A DNA stretch of 43,759 nucleotides from assembly GCA_049999765.1 (NCBI GenBank), contig JBNGIQ010009360.1, positions 39,104-82,862 of the forward strand, given 5' to 3'. The DNA is from Phaeoceros laevis. Lineage: Eukaryota; Anthocerotophyta; Anthocerotopsida; Notothyladales. Position numbers and translations under genes: made by a program. Each line of letters begins with the position of its first letter. Position 1 is the first letter of the stretch. This document shows, in pieces, positions 1 to 10,536 of this stretch. The notes under the pieces are model-generated. The model searched no databases. It had not been told where the DNA came from and saw only the letters and a list, made by a program, of their open reading frames with translations.

Positions 1-1042
1 TTCATGTTCCCAACAATCTCTTCTACCTTGTCTTCAAGAGGTGCATATGGAAGGACCTGGTTCTGGGCAGCCGCATTCATGCTCTTACTGTTGAAAGTGG
101 GTTGGAAGGAGATAATTTCTTAACCACCAACTTGATCGGCCTGTATGCAGCACAGGGGAGGTTGGAGGAGGCAATTCTTGTCTTTTCCAAGGTATCAAAA
201 CCAGACGCCTATACTGGGCTTCTACAATATTAGCACATGCTAAACATGGAGAGCAAAAGCAGGCTCTAGGTTTGTATTGCGTGAGTGAACTGTTGAGCCA
301 GACAATTGTGTTTTGTAGCAATTCTCAAGGCTTGTGCCAGTGCAGGAAATTTGGCTACGGGGAAGGATGTCCATGCCCAAATTTTATCCAGTGCGTTGTT
401 TCTAGATATGTTCGTGGAGAACTGCTTGGTTGATATGTATGCGAAGTGTGGGAGCGTACAAGATGCTCACAAAGTGTTCAACAGCATTTCCTGAAAAATG
501 TCGTGACATGGACCCGGTTATATCCAGCAGGGCATGAGTGAGGAAGCCCTCACTCTTTACAAGAGGATGCAACCAGAAGGTATCACTCGACCCAATTCTG
601 TCACATTTGTATGCCTCCTGCAGGCCTGTGCAGGTGTAGGGGTAACGGCACTGGATGAGGGAAAGCGGCTACACGCAAGGATTGAACAACAAGGCTTGCA
701 ATCTGATGTGGTTGTAGGCCACAGCCTGGTAAATATGTACGCAAAGTGTGGCAGTTTGGAGGATGCTCGCAGAGTTTTGACAGTCTTCCTCTCAGAGATG
801 TGGTCACATGGAACTCCATGATCACAGGTTATGCCTAGCAGGGGATGGGGCGGGAGGCCCTTGGTCTTTACAGTAGTTTGCAACAAGAAGCAATAAATCA
901 ATCCGACTCTGTGACATTTGTGTCCCTCCTACACGCATGCTCATGTGTGGGTGTAGAAGCTCTACATGAGGGAAAGCAGCTTCGTGCAGAGATTGAAAAC
1001 CGAGGACTTCTAGGGCAAGTGGTTGTGGGCAGTCCGCAGTGA
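1..1042 (+). pseudogene. Broken PLS-class PPR gene, 3'-truncated remnant
   Basis: All three forward frames carry successive pieces of one PPR protein: a piece with 'HALTVESGLEGDNFLTTNLI' before base 214, then 'WASTILAHAKHGEQKQALGL', then 'LVDMYAKCGSVQDAHKVF', then 'VNMYAKCGSLEDARRV'. The frame is lost by single-base changes near 214, near 300, near 495 and near 778. An in-frame TAG at 836-838 interrupts what should read as 'GYAxQGMGREAL'. Homology stops near 1042 without an E domain. Intact members bind organelle transcripts through tandem helical repeats; this copy cannot make such a protein. It continues off the left edge, so the N-terminal part is not visible. Sequencing error could explain one shift but hardly four plus a stop. 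Confidence 0.85.
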
Positions 1043-1316
1043 TGCTGCTGCATATGTAGCATGATTCCCTGATTCACTGCCCAGAGGTAGCGGGCGTGCC
1101 GATAGAGGCATGGATAGAGGCATGTGAATGATCTTAGAGCTATATCCAATGCTAACATGAGCTCCCCTAAAAACGCTCAACAAAAAAACGTCGCCAGCAC
1201 AAACGCACGAACAGTGCAGAATCTGCAGAATGAACTTAATGAAGAGTGCGAGTAGCGCAAAAACATTAACCTAATATTGACCCCATAATAAGGTCATGTA
1301 CCTTCGTACGCACTTA

Positions 1317-1407
1317 GACGCGCTTGTATGGCGCGCTTGTATGACGCTCTTGTATGACGCTCCTGTATGACGCACTTGTATGACGCATTCGTAGGACGCA
1401 ACATTAC
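1317..1407. repeat. 13-base tandem repeat, seven units
   Basis: The unit is close to GACGCNCTTGTAT and repeats with an exact 13-base period starting at 1317, 1330, 1343, 1356, 1369, 1382 and 1395. The last two units are degenerate. It is a short minisatellite in intergenic DNA with no visible function. Confidence 0.85.
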
Positions 1408-1450
1408 GCACTGCGTACTACGCAGTCGTCATGCCGTTGAATGACTTTTG

Positions 1451-1508
1451 GGTAGTAGTAGTAAGGTGATTATGGTGTTTAGCCAACTCCACATGGGAAT
1501 TGAACACC
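1451..1508. repeat. Dispersed repeat copy A (possible SINE-like end)
   Basis: This stretch resembles 43143-43194. Both have a GTAGTAGTAGTA-like run, then AAGGT, and then a near-identical block TAGCCAACTCCACATGGGAA in copy A. On the minus strand the block contains TTCAATTCCC, similar to a polymerase III B box. That suggests a tRNA-derived SINE ending in a TAC simple repeat, but no A box was found, so the SINE idea is inference. Confidence 0.45.
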
Positions 1509-1845
1509 TCGCCAAGTTTTTCGACCGGCAACCCGGAGCTCCCCATCCAGGGACATTCGTCGTGACCCGATTGCTGGCGCTTGTCGCGACTCGTGAGTTA
1601 CGCCGGCACCGGTGGCACTAGATGGAAAACCAGCCTAAGTCGAGCACCCGGTGCGCCAAGTGCGGCGTAGGCGCACTGCAGATGACAACTGCGAACTAGG
1701 GTACCAACGGGTGGTCGCATAAAACTACTTGACATAGCAGAGCACAGTTCGCGCCTAAACGCATTGTGAACGCCCCATGATTAACCGAGTTACCGGTTCA
1801 AAATTTCCAGCCGGCGCGGAAATAAATGACAACGAAGCTATTCAG

Positions 1846-4463
1846 CTATTCCCAGTCGGAACGGAGCACTCTGTCCGGCTCCACCACCTCGGCGTAGTAG
1901 CTGTCCTCCGTTGCGTCCCGCGGGAGTCTGTCAGACTCAGCTTCCGGTTCGTCCGGAATGGCGGCATCTGCCAATTGGCTCTTCTTGCGAGCCTTACTTG
2001 CTGCAGCGCTTTTTTCAAGAGCCGCCTCTATCTGCTTCTGTGCTCCAGGAAAGGCCTCGCAGATGCAGGCCGCAGGGTACTCATGGAAGCCTCCTTTGCC
2101 AGGCCTGACTTCCATGGGGTCCCCCATGAACCCCTTCTGAGCAGACTGGAGCTTCTTGGCAAACGCCTGCCAGCTAAAGTTCTGCCTCTCCAGGAAGAGC
2201 TGCCCCAGCTTCCTTGCATTCGGGCGAATGGTGCGTTTGTGCCCAAAGTATCGCCTAGAAACGAACAGGAGGGCAGGGTTAGTTGAAACAAAACGGTTTC
2301 ACCTGTTTGCAAGGCAAGTGCCGAGGATTATCTTGCGTGCGCTATATACCTCCTCCCAGCCAGAATCTGAGCCATGTTGCCGTTGTTGTTGGCGACAAAT
2401 ACATCACTTTCATCACAGACGATGTAGTCAATGGCTGCAAGCTGAGATGTGTGCTGAGCAAAAGGCAGGAGCTCCTCCTTGCTGGCCAGCATGTCCTTGG
2501 TGAGGAAGTGAGGAAACATCCGCTTGAGCGGAGCCAGGTTGGTCTCTCCCCCGTACACCTCTCCTGATGCTACATACAAGTAGGACTGGCTGTCGAATCC
2601 CAGAGCCTTTAGCATAAGGCCTACTTCCAGTGGCGACAGAGGGCACTTTCCATTTCTTCGCTGCTGTTCTGGATTTTTCACCTGGCAGACAATAACTACC
2701 TCAGTCAGAAGAAACAAGAGCTCGGAGGGTACCAGGTTTTGCAGCATGCGCACTACTGCTTACATGCAGATTTTGCCACCGCTTGCGGATGCTCCCGAGG
2801 TCTTTAATCTCAGCCTCACCCCCTCCGTAGTAGCATCCTGAGAATGCCAGCATGTCGGGTTCAAACCTGTTGAAAATCTGAGCTGTTCAATGCACAACAC
2901 CTCGGCAACCTCCAAGGAAACAAGAACAGGCTCCATTCAGTTTGACAGGTGGGATAAACCTCAGGTGCAGCGCGATGTAACGGCCCCCTTCGCTCCTCAT
3001 CCTGTGCACCAGGAGGCGGCCCATCTCCGAGATGGACCTGGTGAACTGCAAGGCATGGTAATTTACTCTGCACCTGAGTTTTTGCAAGTCTGCCTCCAGT
3101 GTATTGGCAAGCCTGAAGTCGAACTTGGTCAGCCTCAGGAGCTGAAAGTCACACAACCCGAGGACGTTATCAGTCAGTCAAGAACTCAAGACCCGACGAC
3201 GGACGGGATGCCTTGACAAGAAAGCTGTCAACGTAAGGCGGACCGGCCACTCCAGCTGTCAAGCAGTCCAAAGGGGAAAAGCAAACCGTACTCGTCTTTC
3301 TCGCAGTACAGGAAGGACTTTGCCTTCGTAATAAGATGGCTTGCTCCTCCTAGGAACCCGCATGGAGAACGGCGAAGACGCCACTTCGCGAGGCACCTCC
3401 TTCACAACTCGTATGTCTCTGGACAATGTCTGGATGAATCGTTCCACATCGAAGAGGTCCCCGAAATCGCTGCACAAGGCAGTGCCAATCAACCAAACGA
3501 TGAAAATCAAACCAACCGGGATTATTGCCACCGATTGGCGGGCTGTTTCAAGGCACAATGGCAGCACCAGCCCTACCTCTCATCCTTCCAAAACGAGTCG
3601 TGATCAAGTTCAGGAATAACTAAGGTTGCGTTGAGGATGCGAGCGACAACCACCGCATCGGTGATCTGCCAGCCACAAATCCGGCTCTGTCAACAATACT
3701 CCTGTGCTGGCTACAATTTTTCAACAACCAAACCCGAAGGCTGAGGCTCATCAACAGTTTCCTGCTTACCCCAATCCTTTGCTGGTTTAACCCGCCGCTG
3801 GTCTCTATTGCCAAGTAGCCACTGGATTGGGAGGGAGCTGCGCAAAACACGAGTGGATGAGGATAAAAGGCGGTCCCGCCAACGTTTTCTCACCTTCAGA
3901 AGCTCACACACTGCACGCCACTTACAGCTATACTGACTGGAAGAATCTGAACAAGGGCGGAAAAATCTGGCATACTCCGAGCTCCAGACTCCCTCTTGCA
4001 ACACATTACCGCTTTGAACCTGTCACAGCTGAGTGTCAAATCCCGAGCAACACAAACCTCCCAAAGTTCCAACCGGGAAACAAAACACAACCAGACATCT
4101 TCGATCCCACGTACCGGCAACCGCCGCAATCCCGTGCTCCGCAGGGATGCCCGATCCAAGGGCCGAGTCTGTCAACCAAAAAAAGAAGAGGCGTGAATCA
4201 GTACTCCCCGGTTCCAAGACAATATGCTCTGCTTGTCTTCCTGCCCGACTGCTCACCAGCAAAAAGTCCGACGATTGCATCCAGTGCGGCCATACCGGGC
4301 TTGCGCTTCTAGTGAACCCCTCTCGGTCCGGGAGATGCTTGGTGAGAGAGAACACAAACACAATGACCAGCACTGCGGAGGTGATGTAGAAGAGAGTGGT
4401 CAAGGCCGCTGCATGAGCCGGAGCGGGCACAGGAACTCTCCTTGACCGCGGACGCGCCATCAT
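1846..4463 (-). CDS. O-fucosyltransferase family protein (plant GT106/DUF246 type), nine exons
   Basis: Predicted Golgi type II membrane glycosyltransferase using GDP-fucose. Exons on the minus strand are 4463-4257, 3992-3926, 3837-3770, 3665-3577, 3469-3292, 3141-2960, 2866-2764, 2681-2350 and 2254-1846. All introns are GT/AG and the phases are consistent, giving 1635 bases and 544 residues. Exon 1 has a basic start followed by one hydrophobic signal anchor (around residues 20-40, 'LFYITSAVLVIVFVFSL'). Family motifs follow in order: SGGLNQQRIGITDAVVVARI, KFDFRLANTLEADLQKLRCR, VNYHALQF, IALHLRFEPDMLAFSGCYYG, CPLSPLEVGLMLKALGF, YVASGEVYGG, and DYIVCDESDVFVANNNGNM with AGRRRYFGHKRTIRPN. The Arg of HLRFE is the expected GDP-fucose contact. 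The C-terminal tail is acidic and Lys/Ala-rich. The exon 1/2 junction is the least certain. Substrate unknown. Confidence 0.9.
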
Positions 4464-5177
4464 CCGGGCCGGCTTCCATTGCCCAAGTCCCGTGCCTCCT
4501 CTTCCTCCAGCTCCTGCTCTACTACATCCGTCTCACGCTCCCAACTCATACAGAGCAAGAGTAGCAAGATCTGACAGCCTAATAAACGAGGCTCATCTGA
4601 TCTTCATCAGAATAGCTGCGCTACAGATGGAATCCGTGCCTGTCTTCCTCCGGAAGCTGCCTGAAGCGACTTCAAATCACCTTTTGGATTCCAAAGCCTA
4701 CCAATGCTGCGCTCACGGCTGCAAGGTTTAGATACCGTGCATCAAGCTTAGCTCCCCAGATCAGGGCGGAGCTCATAATTCATCACAACAGGACGAAAAT
4801 CGCAAGCCTGACTGCCAAATCTGGAGAGAGCAGAAAAGCGGAATGTCGGAGCCGAAAGGAACCAACCAGCCAGGCTCCTTCACGACCTGGTCGTCGAGTT
4901 ATGATCATGCGTTTATCCTCGAGTGCCTGTGCCCGAGGTGGCAGCTGCCTTCACGTATCCCGCCGGACAGGTACCGCCAGTACCCATGGGCCAGTGACCT
5001 GCTGTTCCGGTCAATCTCTAGTCTATTAGGGTTGCTGGTTCCGCATGCTTGGCTTGGAGGGCAAGCAGGCGAAGACGAGCGGGTAGCGGAGCTGGTTGCT
5101 GATTGATTTGTAGTGGAGTTGTGGAAGCCATCGGAACCCTGGTGGAAGTGGAATTTGCTGTTGCATGAGATTGCGCC
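4464..5177. other. Divergent intergenic region between O-fucosyltransferase and proteasome alpha-4
   Basis: This 714-base space must hold both promoters and 5' UTRs. No coding frame of quality and no clear TATA box was found. Short open frames here lack codon bias and homology. Confidence 0.5.
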
Positions 5178-5930
5178 ATGTCGAGGCGTTATGATTCCCG
5201 CACTACGATCTTTTCTCCTGAGGGGAGGCTGTATCAGGTGGAGTATGCGATGCAAGCCATCAGCAACGCCGGTGCGGCAATAGGAATTCTGTCCAAGGAC
5301 GGGGTGGTGCTGGCAGCGGAGAAAATGGTGACCTCCAAGCTGCTGGCCACGGCCAAGTCCACTGAGAAGATGTACAAGATCGACGACCATGTGGCTTGTG
5401 CTGTGGCGGGGATCATGGCTGATGCAAACATCTTGATCAACACGGCCAGACTGCAGGCACAGAGGTATACCTTCAACTATCAGGAGCCCATGCCGGTGGA
5501 GCAGCTGGTGCAGGCACTTTGCGACACCAAGCAGGGGTACACGCAGTTTGGAGGTCTGCGGCCGTTTGGAGTCTCCTTTTTGTTTGCAGGGTACGACAAG
5601 AACTTCGGTTTCCAGCTATACATGAGTGACCCGAGTGGGAACTACGGTGGGTGGAAAGCCGGGGCGATTGGGGCCAACAACCAAGCGGCCCAATCCATGC
5701 TCAAGCAGGACTACAAGGATGATATCACCAGGGAGGAGGCTGTTCAGCTGGCTCTGAAGATTTTGAGCAAGACCATGGACAGCACCAGCCTCTCAGCTGA
5801 TAAGCTTGAGGTAGCGGAAGTGAGCCTAGGGCCTGACGGCAACGTCCAGTACAAGGTAGTTTCGGCCAAAGCATTGAACCAATTGTTGATCAAGTATGGC
5901 ATCACACAGGCACCATCCGACGACCAGTAG
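5178..5930 (+). CDS. PAC1: 20S proteasome subunit alpha type-4 (alpha3), intronless
   Basis: A 250-residue alpha subunit of the 20S core particle. Alpha subunits form the outer rings, gate substrate entry and dock the 19S regulator; they are not proteolytic. The N-terminus carries the proteasome alpha signature [20 protein letters not shown]. It is followed by the conserved core ([68 protein letters not shown]). Length and sequence match plant PAC1 from end to end. The start at 5178 is fixed by the family N-terminus ([10 protein letters not shown]). The gene has no intron, while its left neighbour has eight. Protein expected in cytosol and nucleus. Confidence 0.97.
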   Translation: MSRRYDSRTTIFSPEGRLYQVEYAMQAISNAGAAIGILSKDGVVLAAEKMVTSKLLATAKSTEKMYKIDDHVACAVAGIMADANILINTARLQAQRYTFNYQEPMPVEQLVQALCDTKQGYTQFGGLRPFGVSFLFAGYDKNFGFQLYMSDPSGNYGGWKAGAIGANNQAAQSMLKQDYKDDITREEAVQLALKILSKTMDSTSLSADKLEVAEVSLGPDGNVQYKVVSAKALNQLLIKYGITQAPSDDQ

Positions 5931-6540
5931 ATTGCTGCTGCCCTGAGCATTTAGAACAGACTTTGCTCTCTGTCTGGAGTTTTGCTTCTTACTGGTGAAC
6001 GCGGTTTTGGTGAACGAGCTGAAGGTAAGCCATATGGTCAGTCCGCTGCAATTTAGGTGTTGCCTTCCCGGTCATTTCTTTGCTGCACAGCCTTTATGGA
6101 AGACTATGGATGTGATGGCTTGGCAGAGCAGAGAAATTTTTGGAAGCCTTGGATGGTTTTCACTGTCCTGTCGAATTGCAGAATTCTGCACTGCATTGGT
6201 CGAGGCGCTCTATCAAATCTTTTCTTTAAATTAGAGCCCTGGGCGTGCTTCTGTCGTTGTTCAGGTTAAACTAAGGGTTGGCAAATAATGGCGTCCCATG
6301 TGGACATACGAGGGGTGAAGTTAATATCCCACCCGCACTTCACTGCAATCGGTGTACATTTTCCTCTCTTGCATTGGTCACAAGTTCAATTGCGAATTTG
6401 CAACTTGGTACTCAGGGCTCTCATACAAGTTGAACCCTGACACAGTTTGAGGATGCCATTGATACCATCGGTAGGAGTAGTTCTCCGTGCGTATGTCTTC
6501 ACGTAACTAGGTAGATTTCGTCATATCACCTTTCGTCATA
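5931..6540. other. Convergent 3' region
   Basis: The 3' flanks of the proteasome gene and of the PPR gene on the other strand. No coding sequence supported. Confidence 0.5.
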
Positions 6541-9231
6541 TCAATGCTTGCAGCCTCCAACCGCAAATGCATGGATATTCTGGTCATGTTCAAGCCAGCT
6601 CTGCCCGGGCTCAAGCTTCTTATGTGCACCTGCTTTCTGTCTCATCTCATCCACCACCTTTGCATGGTCCCTCATGCCAGCACCCAAGTAGATGCTAGAC
6701 ATCAAGACATATGAACCGGTATTTTCTGGACGCAAACGAACAGCGGAATCGAAGGCTTGTTTTCCCAAAACTATGTTGCCATGGATTCGACAGGAACCCA
6801 GAAGAGATGACCACATCTCAAAATCAGGTTTCACTGGCATTGTCCGGAGCAACTTTTTGATGCTTCGAAACTTTCCAGCACGCCCAAGGAGGTCTACCAC
6901 ACTGGCATAATGCTCGATTCCAGGAGTAATGCCATGGTCTCTGCTCATAGACTTGAAATACTCGACACCTTGGTCCACAAGGCCAGCATGACTGCATGCA
7001 GAGAGGAGAGACAGGAATGTGACTCCATCTGGCCCCACCCCCACCTGGAGCATCTTACGATAACATTGCAGTGTTGCTGCACAGTTTCCTTCCCGAGCAT
7101 AACCTGCGATCAGTGCAGTCCATGACACCACATCCGGTTGTGGAACTGCGTCGAAAACAAGTTCAGCATCGGCCATGCTCGAGCATCTCCCATATGCATG
7201 AATCAGGGTATTTGCCAGAGAAAGACTCAGGCCATTTCCAGCAGAGACAAGATTCTCATGGACCTGCCTACATAGATCCAAGCTTCCTGTCATGCCGCAA
7301 GCTTGCAATAAGCATACCAGGGTAGTCTCATCTGGATTTTCTCCTTTCCTTCTCATTTGGTCATACAGCTGCAAAGCTTTCTCTGCCTCCCCTTGCTGAG
7401 CAAATGCAACAAGCATCGCATTCCAGGACACAACGTTTTGCTTGGACAACCCCTCAAATACTCCCTGCGCATCCACAATACTCCCACATTTCCCAAACAT
7501 ACTAATAAGGGTGTTACCAACAAAGACATCCAAGTCACACCCTTTCTTGTGTGCCTCACCATATATTGCCTTTCCCCTCTCCAGGGACTTGGCTTTTGTT
7601 AACCGGCCATCCACCATGACACCTTCTTCTTCCTCTGCTAGTAGGCCGCATGCTTGCAGTACACTCACAAAGGTTCGATCATGTGGAGTGATGCCTTTGT
7701 CCAACATTTCTTCATACATATGCAACGTCTTTGCTGTTTGACCCTGTTCAAGGTATGCCACAAGCATTGCATTCCATGGCACCACGTCACTCTCAGACAA
7801 ACCAGAAAAGACATTCTCAGCATCCCTTATGCTCCCACACTTCCCATACATATTGAGAAGGGTGCAACCAACAACACCATCTAAAGCCAAGCCTTTCTTC
7901 TGAACATCCCTATGTATTGTCTTCCCCATCCACAAAGACCTCGCTTTAATGGATAGCCCATCCACTGAAATCCCCACTTCCTCCTCCGCAAGCGTCACAC
8001 ATGCCTGAAGAAGGCCTACAAACATCCGAACATCTGGAGTGACACCTTCATCTACCATTTGTGTGTACAACTGCAAAGCCTTCTCTGCTTGGCCCTGCTG
8101 AGCATGCATAGCTAGCATTGCAGTCCATGACACCACATCACGCTCAGATAACCCATCGAAAACATGTTGTGCCTCCACAACGCTGCCAGATTTGGCATAC
8201 ATACTGATGAGACTGTTACCAACAAACACATCAGAGTCGTAGCCTTTCATACAAGCATCAGCATGTACTGCCTTTCCCTTGGCTAAAGAATTCACTTTGG
8301 TCATTTGACCATGAATGACAACAAACTCTTCTTTCTCCGCAAGCATCGCACTTGCTTGAAGCATGCTCACACAGGTCCAACTGTCTGGACTTGCACTTTC
8401 ATCCCGCATTTGCATGTACAGCTGGAAACCAGTCTCAGGTTTGCCCATCTGAACATACGCTGCGAGCATTGCATTCCAAGATACCACATCCCGTGCCGAC
8501 AACCTTTCAAATACATCCCGTGCATCCTGAATGCTCCCACACTTGGAATACATGTCAATTAGAGACGTTGAAACGAACAAATCATTCTCACACCTGTATG
8601 TCACGGCTTCCGCATGAACCCATTTGCCCTCTTGCAGGTCTGATATGCTCCCACAAGCTTTGAGTAGGCTGACAATGGTGTACTTGTTTGGCTGCCAACC
8701 CTCCTCTCGCATGCAACGGTACAGTCTCAGCGCCTCACCACCCTCTCCAGCCTTCACATAACCAGAAATAATGGCTGTCCAGGAAAAAGCAGATCGATGT
8801 GGCAACCTATAGAATACCTGGACTGCTTCTTCCAAGCCACCACATTTCACCAATGTGTTCACTATATCTTCACTAAGAAGCCTGGTGTGCTCCAAGCGAT
8901 TTTTTGCTATATGAGCATGCACTCGTTTAGCATGACCCAAGGCCTTCCTTTTGCTGCAAAGCCTCAGGAGAGAGGTATACATGTTTGCCGACAGAACCAT
9001 GCCCTGCTGGTCCATGCAGTCAAGAACATCCAGTGCCTTGTCCAGTCGTCCCTCTTTACACAAACTCTGAAGTTCATCACCTGGTTCGAAGTGCCTCAGG
9101 GACGAAAACTGTTGTACATGTCCTTCGCCTGGGTGTATCTGGGTTAGCTGACAACGCACCCACATACGCTTGTACCTACTGTTCAACCAAAGACTCTCGG
9201 TTGTTACGTTGGGTCGGAGGCTCCTCTGCAT
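6541..9231 (-). CDS. PLS-class PPR protein with E/E+-like end and no DYW domain, intronless
   Basis: Encodes 896 residues. PPR proteins bind organelle RNA one repeat per base; the PLS subclass mostly serves RNA editing, and some serve splicing or stability. The N-terminus (MQRSLRPNVTTESLW...) is basic and hydroxylated, as in a mitochondrial or plastid presequence. About 20 repeats follow, with the usual landmarks (LIDMYSKCGSIQDARDVFE, DVVSWNAMLAAYVQMGKPE). Three of the repeats carry a 13-15 residue acidic insert (see findings). The C-terminus has an E domain (FEMWSSLLGSCRIHGNIVLG) and part of E+ (EPGQSWLEHDQNIHAFAVGG), then stops at GCKH before any DYW deaminase. It would need a partner deaminase if it acts in editing. 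It is paralogous along its length to the PPR at 20850-24149. RNA target unknown. Confidence 0.92.
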   Translation of the reverse strand: MQRSLRPNVTTESLWLNSRYKRMWVRCQLTQIHPGEGHVQQFSSLRHFEPGDELQSLCKEGRLDKALDVLDCMDQQGMVLSANMYTSLLRLCSKRKALGHAKRVHAHIAKNRLEHTRLLSEDIVNTLVKCGGLEEAVQVFYRLPHRSAFSWTAIISGYVKAGEGGEALRLYRCMREEGWQPNKYTIVSLLKACGSISDLQEGKWVHAEAVTYRCENDLFVSTSLIDMYSKCGSIQDARDVFERLSARDVVSWNAMLAAYVQMGKPETGFQLYMQMRDESASPDSWTCVSMLQASAMLAEKEEFVVIHGQMTKVNSLAKGKAVHADACMKGYDSDVFVGNSLISMYAKSGSVVEAQHVFDGLSERDVVSWTAMLAMHAQQGQAEKALQLYTQMVDEGVTPDVRMFVGLLQACVTLAEEEVGISVDGLSIKARSLWMGKTIHRDVQKKGLALDGVVGCTLLNMYGKCGSIRDAENVFSGLSESDVVPWNAMLVAYLEQGQTAKTLHMYEEMLDKGITPHDRTFVSVLQACGLLAEEEEGVMVDGRLTKAKSLERGKAIYGEAHKKGCDLDVFVGNTLISMFGKCGSIVDAQGVFEGLSKQNVVSWNAMLVAFAQQGEAEKALQLYDQMRRKGENPDETTLVCLLQACGMTGSLDLCRQVHENLVSAGNGLSLSLANTLIHAYGRCSSMADAELVFDAVPQPDVVSWTALIAGYAREGNCAATLQCYRKMLQVGVGPDGVTFLSLLSACSHAGLVDQGVEYFKSMSRDHGITPGIEHYASVVDLLGRAGKFRSIKKLLRTMPVKPDFEMWSSLLGSCRIHGNIVLGKQAFDSAVRLRPENTGSYVLMSSIYLGAGMRDHAKVVDEMRQKAGAHKKLEPGQSWLEHDQNIHAFAVGGCKH

Positions 9232-10536
9232 GCAAAGTACAGGTACAGTCAGGAATATTTAGTTCGACCATCCTCGACAAGCCATCCGAAGATGCTGAAG
9301 CTGTGGATGAGGAAGTCCTGCCTTGTCCAGCCTCTTGTCCCAACAATCTGAGTGGTTTGATAAGGGACATTCCCAATTCTGCTCCCGTCTGTGTTGGTTA
9401 GTGCCCCCAGGGTCAAACCCACGGAAGCCAAACCTCCCAATTTTTGAAGCTGAAGAAAGACATCTACCGCTTTCAGCAATAGTAGTGAACACAAATCTTC
9501 TCATATCCAACTTGGGTGTCTGACAGGATTTAGGTACTAGGAAACGGATAGCCATCTTTGTGATGGAGCGGCTTTCCAGAGCCACCAAGAAGACAACAAG
9601 CGTACGCCTCGGGAATCAGTGTGGGCAGCTTCGGACGTACTCTCCTCGTTGATGTAGATTTGCTGACCCTGGGACATCGTCGGAATAGCTTGCCTCCAAC
9701 TACGGCTCTTCCTGTGTGGAAAGGCATTGACTGCGATTGCCATCTTGTGTTTGCCCGTCCATGTTCCTACCGATTGCAGTTGCAGTTTTGACATCACCTC
9801 TCCTGAGAGACTCACAGACCATACTCTGAACTGAAGGAGAAACCGCTTTCGGCGGGGTCGCGTCGCTCGATTTCCTTTCAGGGTTGCACCCGAGAAAATT
9901 GGCTCGTCACCTCTTCTTTGGTCCTTGTAAAACTTTGTACGACTTGTGGGCACAGGATTCAAATTGCGAGCCTTCCCACTAAAATCATCAGAGTTGCAGC
10001 TTCTGAGCTTGTCATTCTCGAGTCTGCCTCCATGATTTGGGACCTGGATCTCGAACTGGTGTTTGTGGCGATTGCTCACAGTTTCCTGCTGTGGATCCTT
10101 GTCGGTGCTGGAGAGTGGCTGATAGTTTTTGTTGCCAAGTCAACTGCCCTATCTGTGATCCTAGCAACCGAGTTCTTTGTAGCACTCGTGGCCTTGGCCT
10201 GCATATTTCCTGATTCAGAATATGGAAGCGCTGACAGTTTCCCGACCTTCGAATGCCATGGACGCATAGAATGGAGTGAATCCAAACCCCTTTCCGAACA
10301 AGCCTGACGGACGTTCCAGATGTGGAGGATCAGTTTCACCACCTGGGGAGGAACTTGCTACCATGCATCTCGTAACTTGTCATCTGAAGATTACTGTTTG
10401 AGTTCAGCACAACAGAATCATCAAAACCAGGTTAGACCCACTTTTTCGCGCAGTCTGCTGTCCTTCTTCCAATTGAGACCGGGCCAAAAACAAACAGGAG
10501 CCCGACCCGTGCGGACAACCTGGTGAAGCCACTGAG
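9232..10536. other. 1.3-kb intergenic region between divergent PPR and P1 genes
   Basis: Several minus-strand open frames (for example 9537-10079, and 9259-9588 containing MAIRFLVPKSCQTPKLDMRR) are Ser/Arg-rich and match nothing I know. They could be 5' UTR or small exons upstream of the PPR gene. No family motif and no splice model can be supported, so I call no gene here. Confidence 0.4.

Larger units (their letters stand above)
1043..1845. other. Intergenic, with a 13-base tandem repeat and a dispersed repeat
   Basis: No convincing coding frame. It holds the tandem repeat at 1317-1407 and one copy of a dispersed repeat at 1451-1508. The right end is the 3' flank of the O-fucosyltransferase gene, which is on the minus strand. 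Confidence 0.6.

Noticed and set aside
3827-4312. Plus-strand open frame of 161 codons
   Set aside because: Covers introns and exons of the O-fucosyltransferase on the other strand; no independent support.
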